DNA of 9,201 nt. Source: Alkalibacterium iburiense. Lineage in GTDB: Bacteria > Bacillota > Bacilli > Lactobacillales > Carnobacteriaceae_A. The position numbers and the translations under genes were made by a program. Positions 1 through 6,788 of this stretch are shown here, one piece after another. The DNA lies in NCBI RefSeq assembly GCF_039521845.1, contig NZ_BAAACW010000091.1, forward strand, positions 1 through 9,201, given 5' to 3'. Under the pieces are notes generated by a model. That model did not search any database. It saw only the letters and a list, made by a program, of their open reading frames with translations, and had not been told where the DNA came from. Within the stretch, counting starts at the first letter, position 1, and each line of letters begins with the position of its first letter.

Positions 1-34
1 CCCAGCCATTTATTTTTTAACATAAATGGCTGGG
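1..34. terminator. Strong inverted repeat, probable terminator of a gene outside the window
   Basis: Thirteen bases at 1-13 are perfectly complementary to 22-34, with an 8-nt loop, so the hairpin is strong. On the + strand it is followed by a T-rich but not pure stretch (35-46). On the minus strand the bases after the stem lie outside the window. It probably ends a transcript from an upstream gene, in either direction or both. No coding region is seen between 1 and 173. Confidence 0.6.
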
Positions 35-46
35 CTGATTTATTTA

Positions 47-75
47 GACTGAGTTTTTTCCCAGTCCCTTTTTTT
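47..75 (+). terminator. Second, weaker terminator-like hairpin with T-tract
   Basis: GACTG at 47-51 pairs with CAGTC at 62-66. A further G53-C60 pair lies inside one mismatch, and the loop is six T. The stem is followed by CC and seven T (69-75), the classic + strand intrinsic-terminator layout. It stands in tandem with the hairpin at 1-34 and would insulate the next promoter from upstream transcription. Confidence 0.5.
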
Positions 76-105
76 ATGCCGCTTAAATATTTAAATCAAA
101 TGCTT

Positions 106-117
106 ATGACTGGTCAT
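106..117. promoter_or_regulatory. Small palindrome overlapping the -35 box, possible operator
   Basis: ATGAC at 106-110 and GTCAT at 113-117 form a perfect 5-bp inverted repeat around TG, and the right arm covers the -35 hexamer. The position suits a repressor site, but the dyad is short and could be chance. I recognise no named regulator for it. Confidence 0.25.
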
Positions 118-139
118 CTATTTTTCACAACTGTATAAT
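111..139 (+). promoter_or_regulatory. Sigma-A type promoter of the thioredoxin-like gene
   Basis: A perfect TATAAT -10 box lies at 134-139. A TGGTCA -35 box (4 of 6 to TTGACA) lies at 111-116, with the ideal 17-nt spacer. The predicted start near 146 leaves a leader of roughly 28 nt before the ATG at 174, which contains an AAGGAG ribosome binding site at 161-166. Confidence 0.7.
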
Positions 140-173
140 AAAGAGTAGAGGATGAAAAGAAAGGAGAGAAGAA

Positions 174-731
174 ATGGATACATCAGCTATACAATCCGAT
201 GCTGTTTCCACTGAAGGGGGCATTCCGTTTGGTGACTCGAAAGCTCCGTTAAAAGTGGTGGAATTTATTAACCTACGCTGCCCGCACTGTAAAACGTGGT
301 GGGATAAAGCTGCACCTCTATTGGACCCGTACGTGAAGGACGGAAAAGTGCAGCGCATCATCAAACATTACGATAAAGATAAAGAAGGCTTAAAGCTAGG
401 CAATGTCTTGCATCAGTATATCGACTACACAGATAAGGACAAAGCAAAAGCTGATATTGATTTTTACTATGCTCATTTAGATGATTGGGGAAGCCTTTCT
501 GAAGAAGAATTAGAGAGATATGTTCGGGAAGAAAGAGAAGCCGAAAAACAAGACAATACGATTGAGGCACAATCGATTATAGAAGAAGTCAAGAAAGCAA
601 ATGTAGAATTTGTGCCTACGATTATTATAGAAGACTACGTGTTTGACCAGAATATTCCCGAAGAAGAACTGGAAAGTGTGATTGAAGCGAAATTAGATAG
701 AGGCAAAGACAGGGAGTCGAACACATTCTAA
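174..731 (+). CDS. DsbA-family thioredoxin-fold protein, cytoplasmic
   Basis: This is a 185-residue protein with a thioredoxin fold of the DsbA or Thioredoxin_4 type. The segment from G20 to F31 forms the entry strand, followed directly by the redox motif C36-P37-H38-C39, the same dipeptide as in DsbA. A charged, mostly helical insertion spans roughly 65-140. The cis-proline loop is V147-P148-T149. The C-terminal 30 residues are helical and acidic. There is no signal peptide, lipobox or membrane segment, so it should act in the cytoplasm, probably as a thiol-disulfide oxidoreductase or a redox-linked adaptor; the substrate is unknown. The start is set by AAGGAG seven bases before the ATG, and the gene has its own promoter. 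It stands alone between a terminator and the cggR promoter, so its link to glycolysis may only be positional. The fold call is firm; the function is inference. Confidence 0.82.
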   Translation: MDTSAIQSDAVSTEGGIPFGDSKAPLKVVEFINLRCPHCKTWWDKAAPLLDPYVKDGKVQRIIKHYDKDKEGLKLGNVLHQYIDYTDKDKAKADIDFYYAHLDDWGSLSEEELERYVREEREAEKQDNTIEAQSIIEEVKKANVEFVPTIIIEDYVFDQNIPEEELESVIEAKLDRGKDRESNTF

Positions 732-734
732 GTG

Positions 735-750
735 GACAGTAAAAGTCCCA
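735..750 (-). promoter_or_regulatory. Candidate CggR half-operator
   Basis: Read on the minus strand, 750 to 735 is TGGGAC, six bases, then TGTC. The B. subtilis CggR operator is, from memory, two direct copies of CGGGAC-N6-TGTC, so nine of the ten fixed positions match one copy. Only one copy is visible. It lies about 20 bp upstream of the -35 box, not downstream of the start point as in B. subtilis. The motif is also a GGAC/GTCC dyad just after the upstream stop codon, so a weak RNA hairpin is an alternative reading. Confidence 0.35.
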
Positions 751-768
751 ATGAATTGAAATATCGGG

Positions 769-797
769 TTGATTATTGCCCAGCACTCTGTTACACT
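769..797 (+). promoter_or_regulatory. Promoter of cggR and the glycolytic cluster
   Basis: A TTGATT -35 box (769-774), a 17-nt spacer and a TACACT -10 box (792-797) are preceded by TG at 789-790, which gives an extended -10 element. Transcription would start near 804, leaving about 56 nt of leader before the cggR ATG. An overlapping alternative -10, TATAAA at 797-802, has a poorer partner. No catabolite-responsive element is seen nearby. Confidence 0.6.
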
Positions 798-859
798 ATA
801 AAGGAAGCTAATCAAAGGAGTTTATAAGCTTAGTGTCAGGGAAAGGTGCTTGAGCAAGT

Positions 860-1894
860 ATGTTGTCAGTAATTGAAAAAGTTGCACCAGGAACACTTCG
901 AATACTCAGGAAGCGATATGATATTTTAAATCATATCCAACAACATGGCCCTATTGGTAGACGGGCTCTTGCCAAACATTTAGAACTTACGGAAAGAACG
1001 TTGCGCAATGAAGTAGAAGTGTTACGTAATCAAGGCTTGATTACGACGTCTTCTCAAGGCATGGAATGTACTTCCGTAGGCCTGAATATTTTTTATAAAC
1101 TGGAGAGACTCATGGGTCAGCAAGAACATTCTCGGGAAATAGAAGCTCAGCTAGCAAAAGTGCTTGGCATTCATCACTGCACCATTGTTCTCGGAAACAC
1201 GGATCAGGAACAAAACAGCTTAGTGGAGCTCGCACGCGTCACAGTAGAACTGATTGACCGGATTCTTCCAGAAGGGAAGAGCACGATTGCTGTTATGGGT
1301 GGCACGACGATGTTTGAAGTAGCCGAAAGAATGACGGAACGCATTGGCCTGCATCGTGAATTGCTCTTTGTCCCGGCACGAGGGGGGCTTGGGGAATCTG
1401 TGGATATTCAAGCCAACGTCATTGCAGAAAACATGGCTAGAGTCACCGGTGGGAAAGCCCGAGCCCTATACGCTCCGGAACATGTAAGGTTAGAAACTTA
1501 CTCCCTCTTGTTAGAAGAGCCTGAGATTAAAGAAACACTTGAAATAGTTGAAAATGCCAGACTTGTTTTGTATAGTATAGGTGATTCCATTGAAATGGCA
1601 AAGAGAAGAGGATTGGATGACGCGACTCTTCACATGCTTCAAGAAAAAGAGGCTGTGGCAGAAGCGTTTGGTGAATTTGTTAATCCAAAAGGAGAAATCG
1701 TCTATAAACTTTCTCGAATCGGATTACGCTCATCCCAATTGCCTAGTATTGAAAATGTGGTCGCTGTTGCTGGTGGAAAAAGAAAAGCCAAAGCAATTGA
1801 GGCACATATGAAAACTGTCCCTCCGCACACATGGTTAGTGACGGATGAGGCAGCCGCAAATGAAATTTTAAATGGGGGAAACCCTTTAAAATAA
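860..1894 (+). CDS. cggR: Central glycolytic genes regulator CggR, SorC/DeoR-type repressor
   Basis: This is a 344-residue repressor that in B. subtilis binds upstream of the gapA operon and is released by fructose-1,6-bisphosphate. Residues about 19-62 form the winged helix-turn-helix, including P31-IGRRALAKHL and T44-ERTLRNEV. Residues about 85-338 are the SorC-type sugar-phosphate-binding domain, with G147-G148-T149-T150, F170-VPARGGLG (R174), Q184 and the C-terminal V302-AVAGGKRKA segment (K308-K311) placed as in the family's effector pocket. The length equals that of Bacillus CggR. The ATG at 860 is chosen because an in-frame TGA lies at 851-853; the ribosome site is only a modest AGGTG at 844-848. 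It is first in the cluster, 37 bp before gapA, so it represses itself and the genes after it. The identification is firm from sequence and context. Confidence 0.95.
   Translation: MLSVIEKVAPGTLRILRKRYDILNHIQQHGPIGRRALAKHLELTERTLRNEVEVLRNQGLITTSSQGMECTSVGLNIFYKLERLMGQQEHSREIEAQLAKVLGIHHCTIVLGNTDQEQNSLVELARVTVELIDRILPEGKSTIAVMGGTTMFEVAERMTERIGLHRELLFVPARGGLGESVDIQANVIAENMARVTGGKARALYAPEHVRLETYSLLLEEPEIKETLEIVENARLVLYSIGDSIEMAKRRGLDDATLHMLQEKEAVAEAFGEFVNPKGEIVYKLSRIGLRSSQLPSIENVVAVAGGKRKAKAIEAHMKTVPPHTWLVTDEAAANEILNGGNPLK
1865..1892 (+). promoter_or_regulatory. Hairpin across the cggR stop codon, likely mRNA processing or stability element
   Basis: ATTTTAAA (1865-1872) pairs perfectly with TTTAAAAT (1885-1892), and GGG (1874-1876) pairs with CCC (1882-1884) around the loop GGAAA, with one bulged T. 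The 11-bp stem ends inside the cggR stop codon. It is followed by an A-rich stretch, so it is not a terminator. In B. subtilis the cggR-gapA transcript is cut near the end of cggR and the gapA message keeps a protective 5' stem-loop. This hairpin occupies the equivalent place, so that role is inferred. Confidence 0.55.
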
Positions 1895-1931
1895 AAAATA
1901 TAATTTAGATTTTCTAAGGAGGAAATCAATA

Positions 1932-2924
1932 ATGTCAATTAAAGTTGCAATTAATGGTTTTGGTCGTATTGGTCGTTTAGCTCTTCGTCGTATCTTAGAA
2001 TTAGATACAGATTTCGAAGTTGTCGCAATTAACGACTTAACAAGCAATGATGACCTAGCATATTTATTAAAATATGATACAGCTCAAGGTCGTTTCCCAC
2101 ACACAGTTGAAGTACAAGGTGACTCACTTGTTGTTGGCGGAAAAGAAATTAAAGCTTTTGAAGAAAAAGACGCTAGCAAATTACCTTGGGGAGACCTAGG
2201 AATTGATATCGTATTAGAATGTACTGGTTTCTACGTATCTAAAGATGCTTCTCAAGCACACTTAGATGCAGGAGCAAAACGCGTATTGATTTCAGCACCA
2301 GCTAAAGGTGACTTGAAAACAGTCGTTTATGGTGTAAACCACGACATTATCGCTGCTGACGATGCAATTGTATCTGCAGCTTCATGTACAACAAACTGTT
2401 TAGCACCAATGGTTAACGTATTAAACGAAGAATACGGAGTTAACCGTGCATTAATGAGCACGATTCACGCTTACACTGGATCTCAATCATTACAAGATGC
2501 ACCAGGCGGACGTAAGAGCCGTGCAGGAGCAGCTAACGCTATTCCAGCTTCAACAGGTGCGGCTAAAGCAGTAGGTAAAGTAATCCCAGCATTAGACGGT
2601 AAAATTGATGGTACAGCAGTACGTGTTCCAACAATTACTGGTTCTCTTGTTGAATTATACTCTGTATTAGACAAAGAAGTTACAGCAGAAGAAGTAAACG
2701 CAGCTATGAAAAAATACTCATCAGATGCATACATGTATAACGAAGATGAAATTGTTTCATCAGACGTTATCGGAGTACCAGCTGGTTCTATCTTCGATGC
2801 AACTCAAACAAAAGTTATCGAAGGAGCAGAAGGTCAGTTAGTTAAGACTGTTGCTTGGTATGACAACGAGTACGGATTTGTAGGAAACATGGTTTCAACT
2901 TTAGAACACATGACTAGCCTATAA
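1932..2924 (+). CDS. gapA: NAD-dependent glyceraldehyde-3-phosphate dehydrogenase, type I
   Basis: This enzyme oxidises glyceraldehyde 3-phosphate to 1,3-bisphosphoglycerate and reduces NAD. The 330 residues start with the Rossmann motif INGFGRIGR (7-15); an acidic residue at D35 after the second strand favours NAD over NADP. The catalytic motif S151-C152-TTN and the partner H179 are present, as is the C-terminal WYDNEYG (309-315). The S-loop (about 183-204) reads LQDAPGGRKSRAG and is two residues shorter than in B. subtilis GapA. That is a variant, not damage, because all catalytic residues remain. Translation starts at the ATG nine bases after a consensus GGAGG. Codon choice is strongly biased (TTA, GTT, GCA, CGT), as expected for a very highly expressed gene. 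Placement straight after cggR marks it as the main target of that repressor. Confidence 0.97.
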   Translation: MSIKVAINGFGRIGRLALRRILELDTDFEVVAINDLTSNDDLAYLLKYDTAQGRFPHTVEVQGDSLVVGGKEIKAFEEKDASKLPWGDLGIDIVLECTGFYVSKDASQAHLDAGAKRVLISAPAKGDLKTVVYGVNHDIIAADDAIVSAASCTTNCLAPMVNVLNEEYGVNRALMSTIHAYTGSQSLQDAPGGRKSRAGAANAIPASTGAAKAVGKVIPALDGKIDGTAVRVPTITGSLVELYSVLDKEVTAEEVNAAMKKYSSDAYMYNEDEIVSSDVIGVPAGSIFDATQTKVIEGAEGQLVKTVAWYDNEYGFVGNMVSTLEHMTSL

Positions 2925-2977
2925 TTAGTTAGACTAAAGACAGACAAATCATTAATTAAAGAAATATGAATGAATAG

Positions 2978-3079
2978 CGGGGGAGCAAAACTCTTTTATT
3001 TAACGGAACAGTTAGACTGGTGCGAAAGCATTTGTGTCATTGACGGTTTTTATTAAATACAAGAGGTCGCGCTTCCCCG
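2978..3079 (+). promoter_or_regulatory. Long imperfect stem-loop between gapA and pgk
   Basis: The outer stem pairs CGGGGGAGC (2978-2986) with GCTTCCCCG (3071-3079), with one G-U pair. Inside it, 2991-3003 pairs with 3053-3065 at 12 of 13 positions. The tip contains TGC-GAAA-GCA (3021-3030), a GNRA-type tetraloop. The outer stem is followed by TATTTTTAT, a poor U-tract. The element could be a leaky terminator, an RNA processing site or an undescribed leader RNA of pgk. I recognise no riboswitch class in it. Confidence 0.5.
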
Positions 3080-3129
3080 TATTTTTATGAAAATTATGAG
3101 CAAAAACACATGAGAGGCGGGTTAATTAT

Positions 3130-4317
3130 ATGGCAAAGAAAACTGTAAAAGATTTAGAATTATCCGGTAAAAAAGTATTAGTTCGTGCTGACTTCAACGT
3201 CCCAATGAAAGACGGAAAGATCACTAACGATAACCGTATTCAAGCGGCTCTTCCTACTTTGGATTACATCCTTGAACAAGGTGGAAAAGTGATTGTCTTT
3301 TCTCACTTAGGACGCGTAAAATCAGAAGAGGACAAAGCTGGCTTATCAATGAAACCAATAGCTGACCGTTTAAGTGAGCTACTAGGTAAAGACGTTAAAT
3401 TTGTTGCCCAAACACGTGGAGAAGAACTCGAACAAGCAGTTGCTGACTTAAATGACGGTGACGTTTTAATGTTTGAAAACACACGTTTTGAAGACGTAGA
3501 CGGTAAAAAAGAAAGCAAGAACGATTCAGAGCTAGGTAAATACTGGGCAAGTTTAGGCGATGTATTCGTAAATGATGCATTCGGAACAGCTCACCGCGCA
3601 CATGCTTCAAACGTTGGTATTGCTTCAAACGTTGAATCAGCAGCTGGTTTCTTAGTTGAAAAAGAAATCAACTTCATTGGTGGCGCAGTTGACGAACCTA
3701 AACGTCCATTTGTGGCTATCTTAGGTGGAGCAAAAGTGTCAGATAAAATCGGCGTAATTGAAAACCTTTTGGCGAAAGCTGACAAAGTTCTTATTGGTGG
3801 TGGAATGACGTATACATTCTACAAAGCTTTAGGAAAAGAAATCGGATCATCTTTACTTGAAGAAGACAAAGTATCATTAGCTAAAGAATTGATTGAAAAA
3901 GCTGGTGACAAATTAGTTCTTCCAGTAGACTCCGTAGTTGCATCAGAATTTTCAAACGATGTTGAAACAGACGTTGTTGAAGGGGATGTACCAGAAGGAA
4001 AAATGGGGCTGGACATTGGACCGAAAACAGTTGAATTGTTCTCTAAAGAATTAGAAGGAGCAAAAACAGTTGTATGGAACGGACCAATGGGCGTATTTGA
4101 AATGTCTAACTTTGCTAAAGGAACAAGCGATGTATGTGAAGTTCTAGCTAATTTAGAAGACGCTACAACAATTATTGGTGGAGGAGACTCTGCTACGGCT
4201 GCTCAACAATTAGGATTTGAAGATGACTTCAGTCACATTTCAACTGGCGGAGGCGCATCATTAGAATATCTAGAAGGTAAAGAATTACCTGGTATTGCAG
4301 CTATTTCAGACAAATAA
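3130..4317 (+). CDS. pgk: Phosphoglycerate kinase
   Basis: Pgk transfers the acyl phosphate of 1,3-bisphosphoglycerate to ADP, giving ATP and 3-phosphoglycerate in the cytoplasm. The 395 residues match the usual bacterial length. N-domain substrate residues are visible in RADFNVP (19-25: D21, N23), R36, S58-HLGR (H59, R62), R119 and NDAFGTAHR (148-156). The C-domain nucleotide site shows GGAKVSDK (199-206), NGPMGVFE (317-324) and GGGDS (350-354). The ribosome site GAGAGGCGGG (3112-3121) is irregular and rather far from the ATG, but that ATG gives the canonical N-terminus. The gene is 205 bp after gapA, behind a long RNA structure, which could lower its expression relative to gapA. Confidence 0.97.
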   Translation: MAKKTVKDLELSGKKVLVRADFNVPMKDGKITNDNRIQAALPTLDYILEQGGKVIVFSHLGRVKSEEDKAGLSMKPIADRLSELLGKDVKFVAQTRGEELEQAVADLNDGDVLMFENTRFEDVDGKKESKNDSELGKYWASLGDVFVNDAFGTAHRAHASNVGIASNVESAAGFLVEKEINFIGGAVDEPKRPFVAILGGAKVSDKIGVIENLLAKADKVLIGGGMTYTFYKALGKEIGSSLLEEDKVSLAKELIEKAGDKLVLPVDSVVASEFSNDVETDVVEGDVPEGKMGLDIGPKTVELFSKELEGAKTVVWNGPMGVFEMSNFAKGTSDVCEVLANLEDATTIIGGGDSATAAQQLGFEDDFSHISTGGGASLEYLEGKELPGIAAISDK

Positions 4318-4347
4318 TAGCTTTTAGGGTTATAAATAAAAGTTTAC

Positions 4348-4389
4348 ATGAACGATTGCGACAGTCGACCCTTGTCGCAGTCTGTTCAT
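4348..4389 (+). promoter_or_regulatory. Strong intergenic hairpin between pgk and tpi, no U-tract
   Basis: TGCGACA (4357-4363) pairs with TGTCGCA (4373-4379) around a 9-nt loop. The stem continues through GAT and one bulged T4383 to ATGAAC (4348-4353) pairing with GTTCAT (4384-4389), 16 bp in all. It is followed by TCTTAAAAGG, so it is unlikely to terminate. An mRNA processing or 3'-end protection role is inferred. Confidence 0.5.
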
Positions 4390-4446
4390 TCTTAAAAGGT
4401 AAGGAACAAAACCAAGGGAACAGCTAAGGAAAGAAGGAATAAGAGA

Positions 4447-5202
4447 ATGCGTAAACCGATTATTGCAGGTAACTGGAAAATGAACAAAACATCTACAGAA
4501 GCCGCTTCTTTTATAAGAGAAGTCAGTGATAAAATTCCGGCATCAGATAAAGTGGATGCAGTCATTGGAGCACCTAATGTATTCATGCAGAGCATGGTTG
4601 ACTTAGTCGTTGACTCAGACTTGAAAATTGCCGCACAAAACTGCTACTTTGAAGATGAAGGAGCATTTACAGGTGAAACAAGTCCGAAAGTATTAGGCGA
4701 CTTGGGTGTACACTACGTTATTATTGGACACTCTGAACGTCGTGAGTTATTCCACGAAACAGATGAAGATATTAACAAAAAAGCACACGCTGTATTTAGA
4801 AACGGTATGCTTCCAATCATCTGTGTTGGAGAAACATTAGAGCAAAAAGAAGCCGGTCAAACAAATACACTAGTAGCGGATCAAGTAAAAGCGGCACTAA
4901 AAGGGTTGACTGACGATCAAGTGAAAGAAGCAGTCATTGCATACGAGCCAATCTGGGCTATTGGTACAGGGAAAACTGCGACAGCTGAAGATGCGAATGA
5001 TACGATTTCTGTCGTTCGTCAAACAATTGCAGATCTATATTCTCAAGAAGTAGCTGACGCTGTTCGTATTCAATACGGTGGATCGGTTAAACCAGGAAAC
5101 ATCAAAGAATTAATGGCTCAACCAGATATTGATGGTGCCTTAGTTGGTGGAGCAAGTCTTGAAGCTGATTCTTTCTTACAATTATTGGAGGCGGCTGAAT
5201 AA
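4447..5202 (+). CDS. tpiA: Triosephosphate isomerase
   Basis: This enzyme interconverts dihydroxyacetone phosphate and glyceraldehyde 3-phosphate. The 251-residue TIM barrel has every catalytic residue: N9 and K11 in GNWKMN, H95 in GHSERR, and the base E167 in AYEPIWAIGTGKT, which includes the flexible loop 6. Phosphate-binding glycines follow at QYGGSV (209-214) and GGASL (234-238). AAGGA at 4434-4438, eight bases before the ATG, sets the start. The stop codon TAA directly abuts the ATG of gpmI, with no spacer. A long hairpin precedes the gene. Nothing is missing or unusual; the call is firm. Confidence 0.97.
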   Translation: MRKPIIAGNWKMNKTSTEAASFIREVSDKIPASDKVDAVIGAPNVFMQSMVDLVVDSDLKIAAQNCYFEDEGAFTGETSPKVLGDLGVHYVIIGHSERRELFHETDEDINKKAHAVFRNGMLPIICVGETLEQKEAGQTNTLVADQVKAALKGLTDDQVKEAVIAYEPIWAIGTGKTATAEDANDTISVVRQTIADLYSQEVADAVRIQYGGSVKPGNIKELMAQPDIDGALVGGASLEADSFLQLLEAAE

Positions 5203-6735
5203 ATGAGCAAAGCACCTGTAGCCATCATTATTTTAGATGGATTTGGATGGAGAGAAGAAGAATACGGAAATGCCGTTGCACAAGCCAATAAACCGAATTT
5301 TGACCGCTACTGGAATGAATTCCCGCATAATACAATGCAAGCTTCTGGACTGGCAGTTGGTCTCCCAGAAGGTCAAATGGGGAACTCTGAGGTAGGGCAT
5401 ACAAATATCGGTGCTGGCCGCGTCGTTTATCAAAGTATTACACGTATAGACAAAGCGATTGAAGACGGTGAATTTCAAACGAATGAAGCACTTAACGGTG
5501 CCTTCAATCACGTAAAAGAACATGATTCGGCCCTTCACTTATTCGGACTCGTATCAGACGGCGGCGTGCACAGTCACCAGCGTCATTTAACCTCTTTAGT
5601 TCAAACAGCAAAAGAGCAAGGTGTCAAAAACGTCTATATCCATGCCTTTACGGATGGACGTGACGTGGCTCCTGATTCTTCTGCTCGTTTTATCGAAGAG
5701 TTACAAACGATTTTAAGTGATTTAGGCGCTGGCGAAATCGCCACAATCACTGGACGTTTCTATGCTATGGATAGAGATACCCGTTGGCCACGTGTCAAAC
5801 GGGCTTGGGATGCTATTTTCCATGGCGAAGGAAACCTGACAGAGAATCCAGTGGAAGCTGTTAAAGCCAGTTATGAAAAGGACACAATGGATGAGTTTAT
5901 TGAACCCATCGTTGTCCAAAAAGACGGACAGCCCGTTGGAACAGTTAAAGATAACGATGCAATTTTATTCTTTAACTTCCGACCAGACCGTGCGATTCAA
6001 TTGTCTCGTGCGATTACTGAACCGGACTTTGATGAGTTTGACAGAGGACAAGTGCCAGAAAACTTGAAATTTGTAACCATGACTCAATACACGGCAGATA
6101 TGGCTGCGGACGTTATGTTCCCTCCAGTCTTCTTGAAAAACGTGATTGGTCAAGTTTTATCAGATAACGGATTAAAGCAATTGCGTATCGCTGAAACAGA
6201 AAAATACCCTCATGTCACATTCTTTATGAATGGGGGAACAAATGATGAGTTCCCTGGAGAAAAGAGAATTTTAATTCCTTCTCCTCAAGTGGAAACCTAT
6301 GATTTGAAACCGGAAATGAGTGCGTATGAAGTCACGGATGCTCTCATTGAAGACATCAAAAACGATGAGCATGATGCGATCATCTTGAACTATGCGAACC
6401 CGGACATGGTCGGACACTCTGGTATGTTAGAGCCGACTATCAAGTCTATTGAAGCAGTGGATGAAAACTTGGGTCGAGTAGTAGACTTAATTGTTGAAAA
6501 AGGTGGAACGGCTATTATCTTTGCCGACCACGGAAACTCAGATACTATTTTGACTGAAGCAGGCACACCACACACCGCTCATACGACGGTTCCTGTACCG
6601 GTTATTGTGACCAAAAAAGGCGTCACTTTAAGAGGAGACGGAAAACTAGCTGACGTGGCTCCAACAATGCTTGATTTACTAGGTATTGAAAAGCCAGAAG
6701 AAATGACTGGCGAATCATTGATTCAAAAAGATTAA
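5203..6735 (+). CDS. gpmI: 2,3-bisphosphoglycerate-independent phosphoglycerate mutase
   Basis: This manganese-dependent enzyme of the alkaline phosphatase superfamily converts 3-phosphoglycerate to 2-phosphoglycerate through a phosphoserine. The 510 residues match the Bacillus enzymes. The phosphatase domain supplies D12 (ILDGFGW), the nucleophile S62 (MGNSEVGHT), D401 and H405 (NPDMVGH), D442 and H443 (ADHGNSD) and H460. The inserted transferase domain supplies H123 (GGVHSH), D151-GRD, R185, R191 and R260-PDR. GGAGG (5187-5191), lying inside the end of tpi, serves as its ribosome site, and TAA|ATG adjacency suggests translational coupling with tpi. No cofactor-dependent mutase is in the window. 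Manganese-type mutases are known to be sensitive to pH, which in spore formers halts 3-PG use; whether that matters here is unknown. Confidence 0.97.
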   Translation: MSKAPVAIIILDGFGWREEEYGNAVAQANKPNFDRYWNEFPHNTMQASGLAVGLPEGQMGNSEVGHTNIGAGRVVYQSITRIDKAIEDGEFQTNEALNGAFNHVKEHDSALHLFGLVSDGGVHSHQRHLTSLVQTAKEQGVKNVYIHAFTDGRDVAPDSSARFIEELQTILSDLGAGEIATITGRFYAMDRDTRWPRVKRAWDAIFHGEGNLTENPVEAVKASYEKDTMDEFIEPIVVQKDGQPVGTVKDNDAILFFNFRPDRAIQLSRAITEPDFDEFDRGQVPENLKFVTMTQYTADMAADVMFPPVFLKNVIGQVLSDNGLKQLRIAETEKYPHVTFFMNGGTNDEFPGEKRILIPSPQVETYDLKPEMSAYEVTDALIEDIKNDEHDAIILNYANPDMVGHSGMLEPTIKSIEAVDENLGRVVDLIVEKGGTAIIFADHGNSDTILTEAGTPHTAHTTVPVPVIVTKKGVTLRGDGKLADVAPTMLDLLGIEKPEEMTGESLIQKD

Positions 6736-6744
6736 TATTAAGGA

Positions 6745-6775
6745 TTTTAAACTGTCCTATAAAGGACAATTAAAA
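6745..6775 (+). promoter_or_regulatory. Hairpin after gpmI
   Basis: TGTCCT (6753-6758) pairs with AGGACA (6763-6768) around an ATAA loop. An outer TTTTAA (6745-6750) pairs with TTAAAA (6770-6775) across a small internal loop. An A-rich stretch follows, so it is not a good + strand terminator. It starts 10 bp after the gpmI stop and may protect the upstream message or mark a processing site. Confidence 0.4.
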
Positions 6776-6788
6776 TAAAAACACTAAT

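Noticed and set aside
741..860. Catabolite-responsive (CcpA) site at the cggR promoter
   Set aside because: No stretch carries the AANCG core with its flanking TG and CA elements; the nearest candidates miss several fixed bases.
1899..1904. Perfect TATAAT before gapA as a separate promoter
   Set aside because: The matching -35 position falls in the G-rich hairpin (GGGAAA), with no extended -10. The AT-rich spacer makes a chance match likely.
2978..3079. Known riboswitch in front of pgk
   Set aside because: Compared from memory with preQ1, THF, glycine, c-di-GMP, fluoride and ZTP types, none of the conserved cores is present.
5233..5538. Minus-strand 101-residue open frame inside gpmI
   Set aside because: It is fully antisense to a conserved enzyme gene and has no ribosome site or family resemblance; it is a frame shadow.
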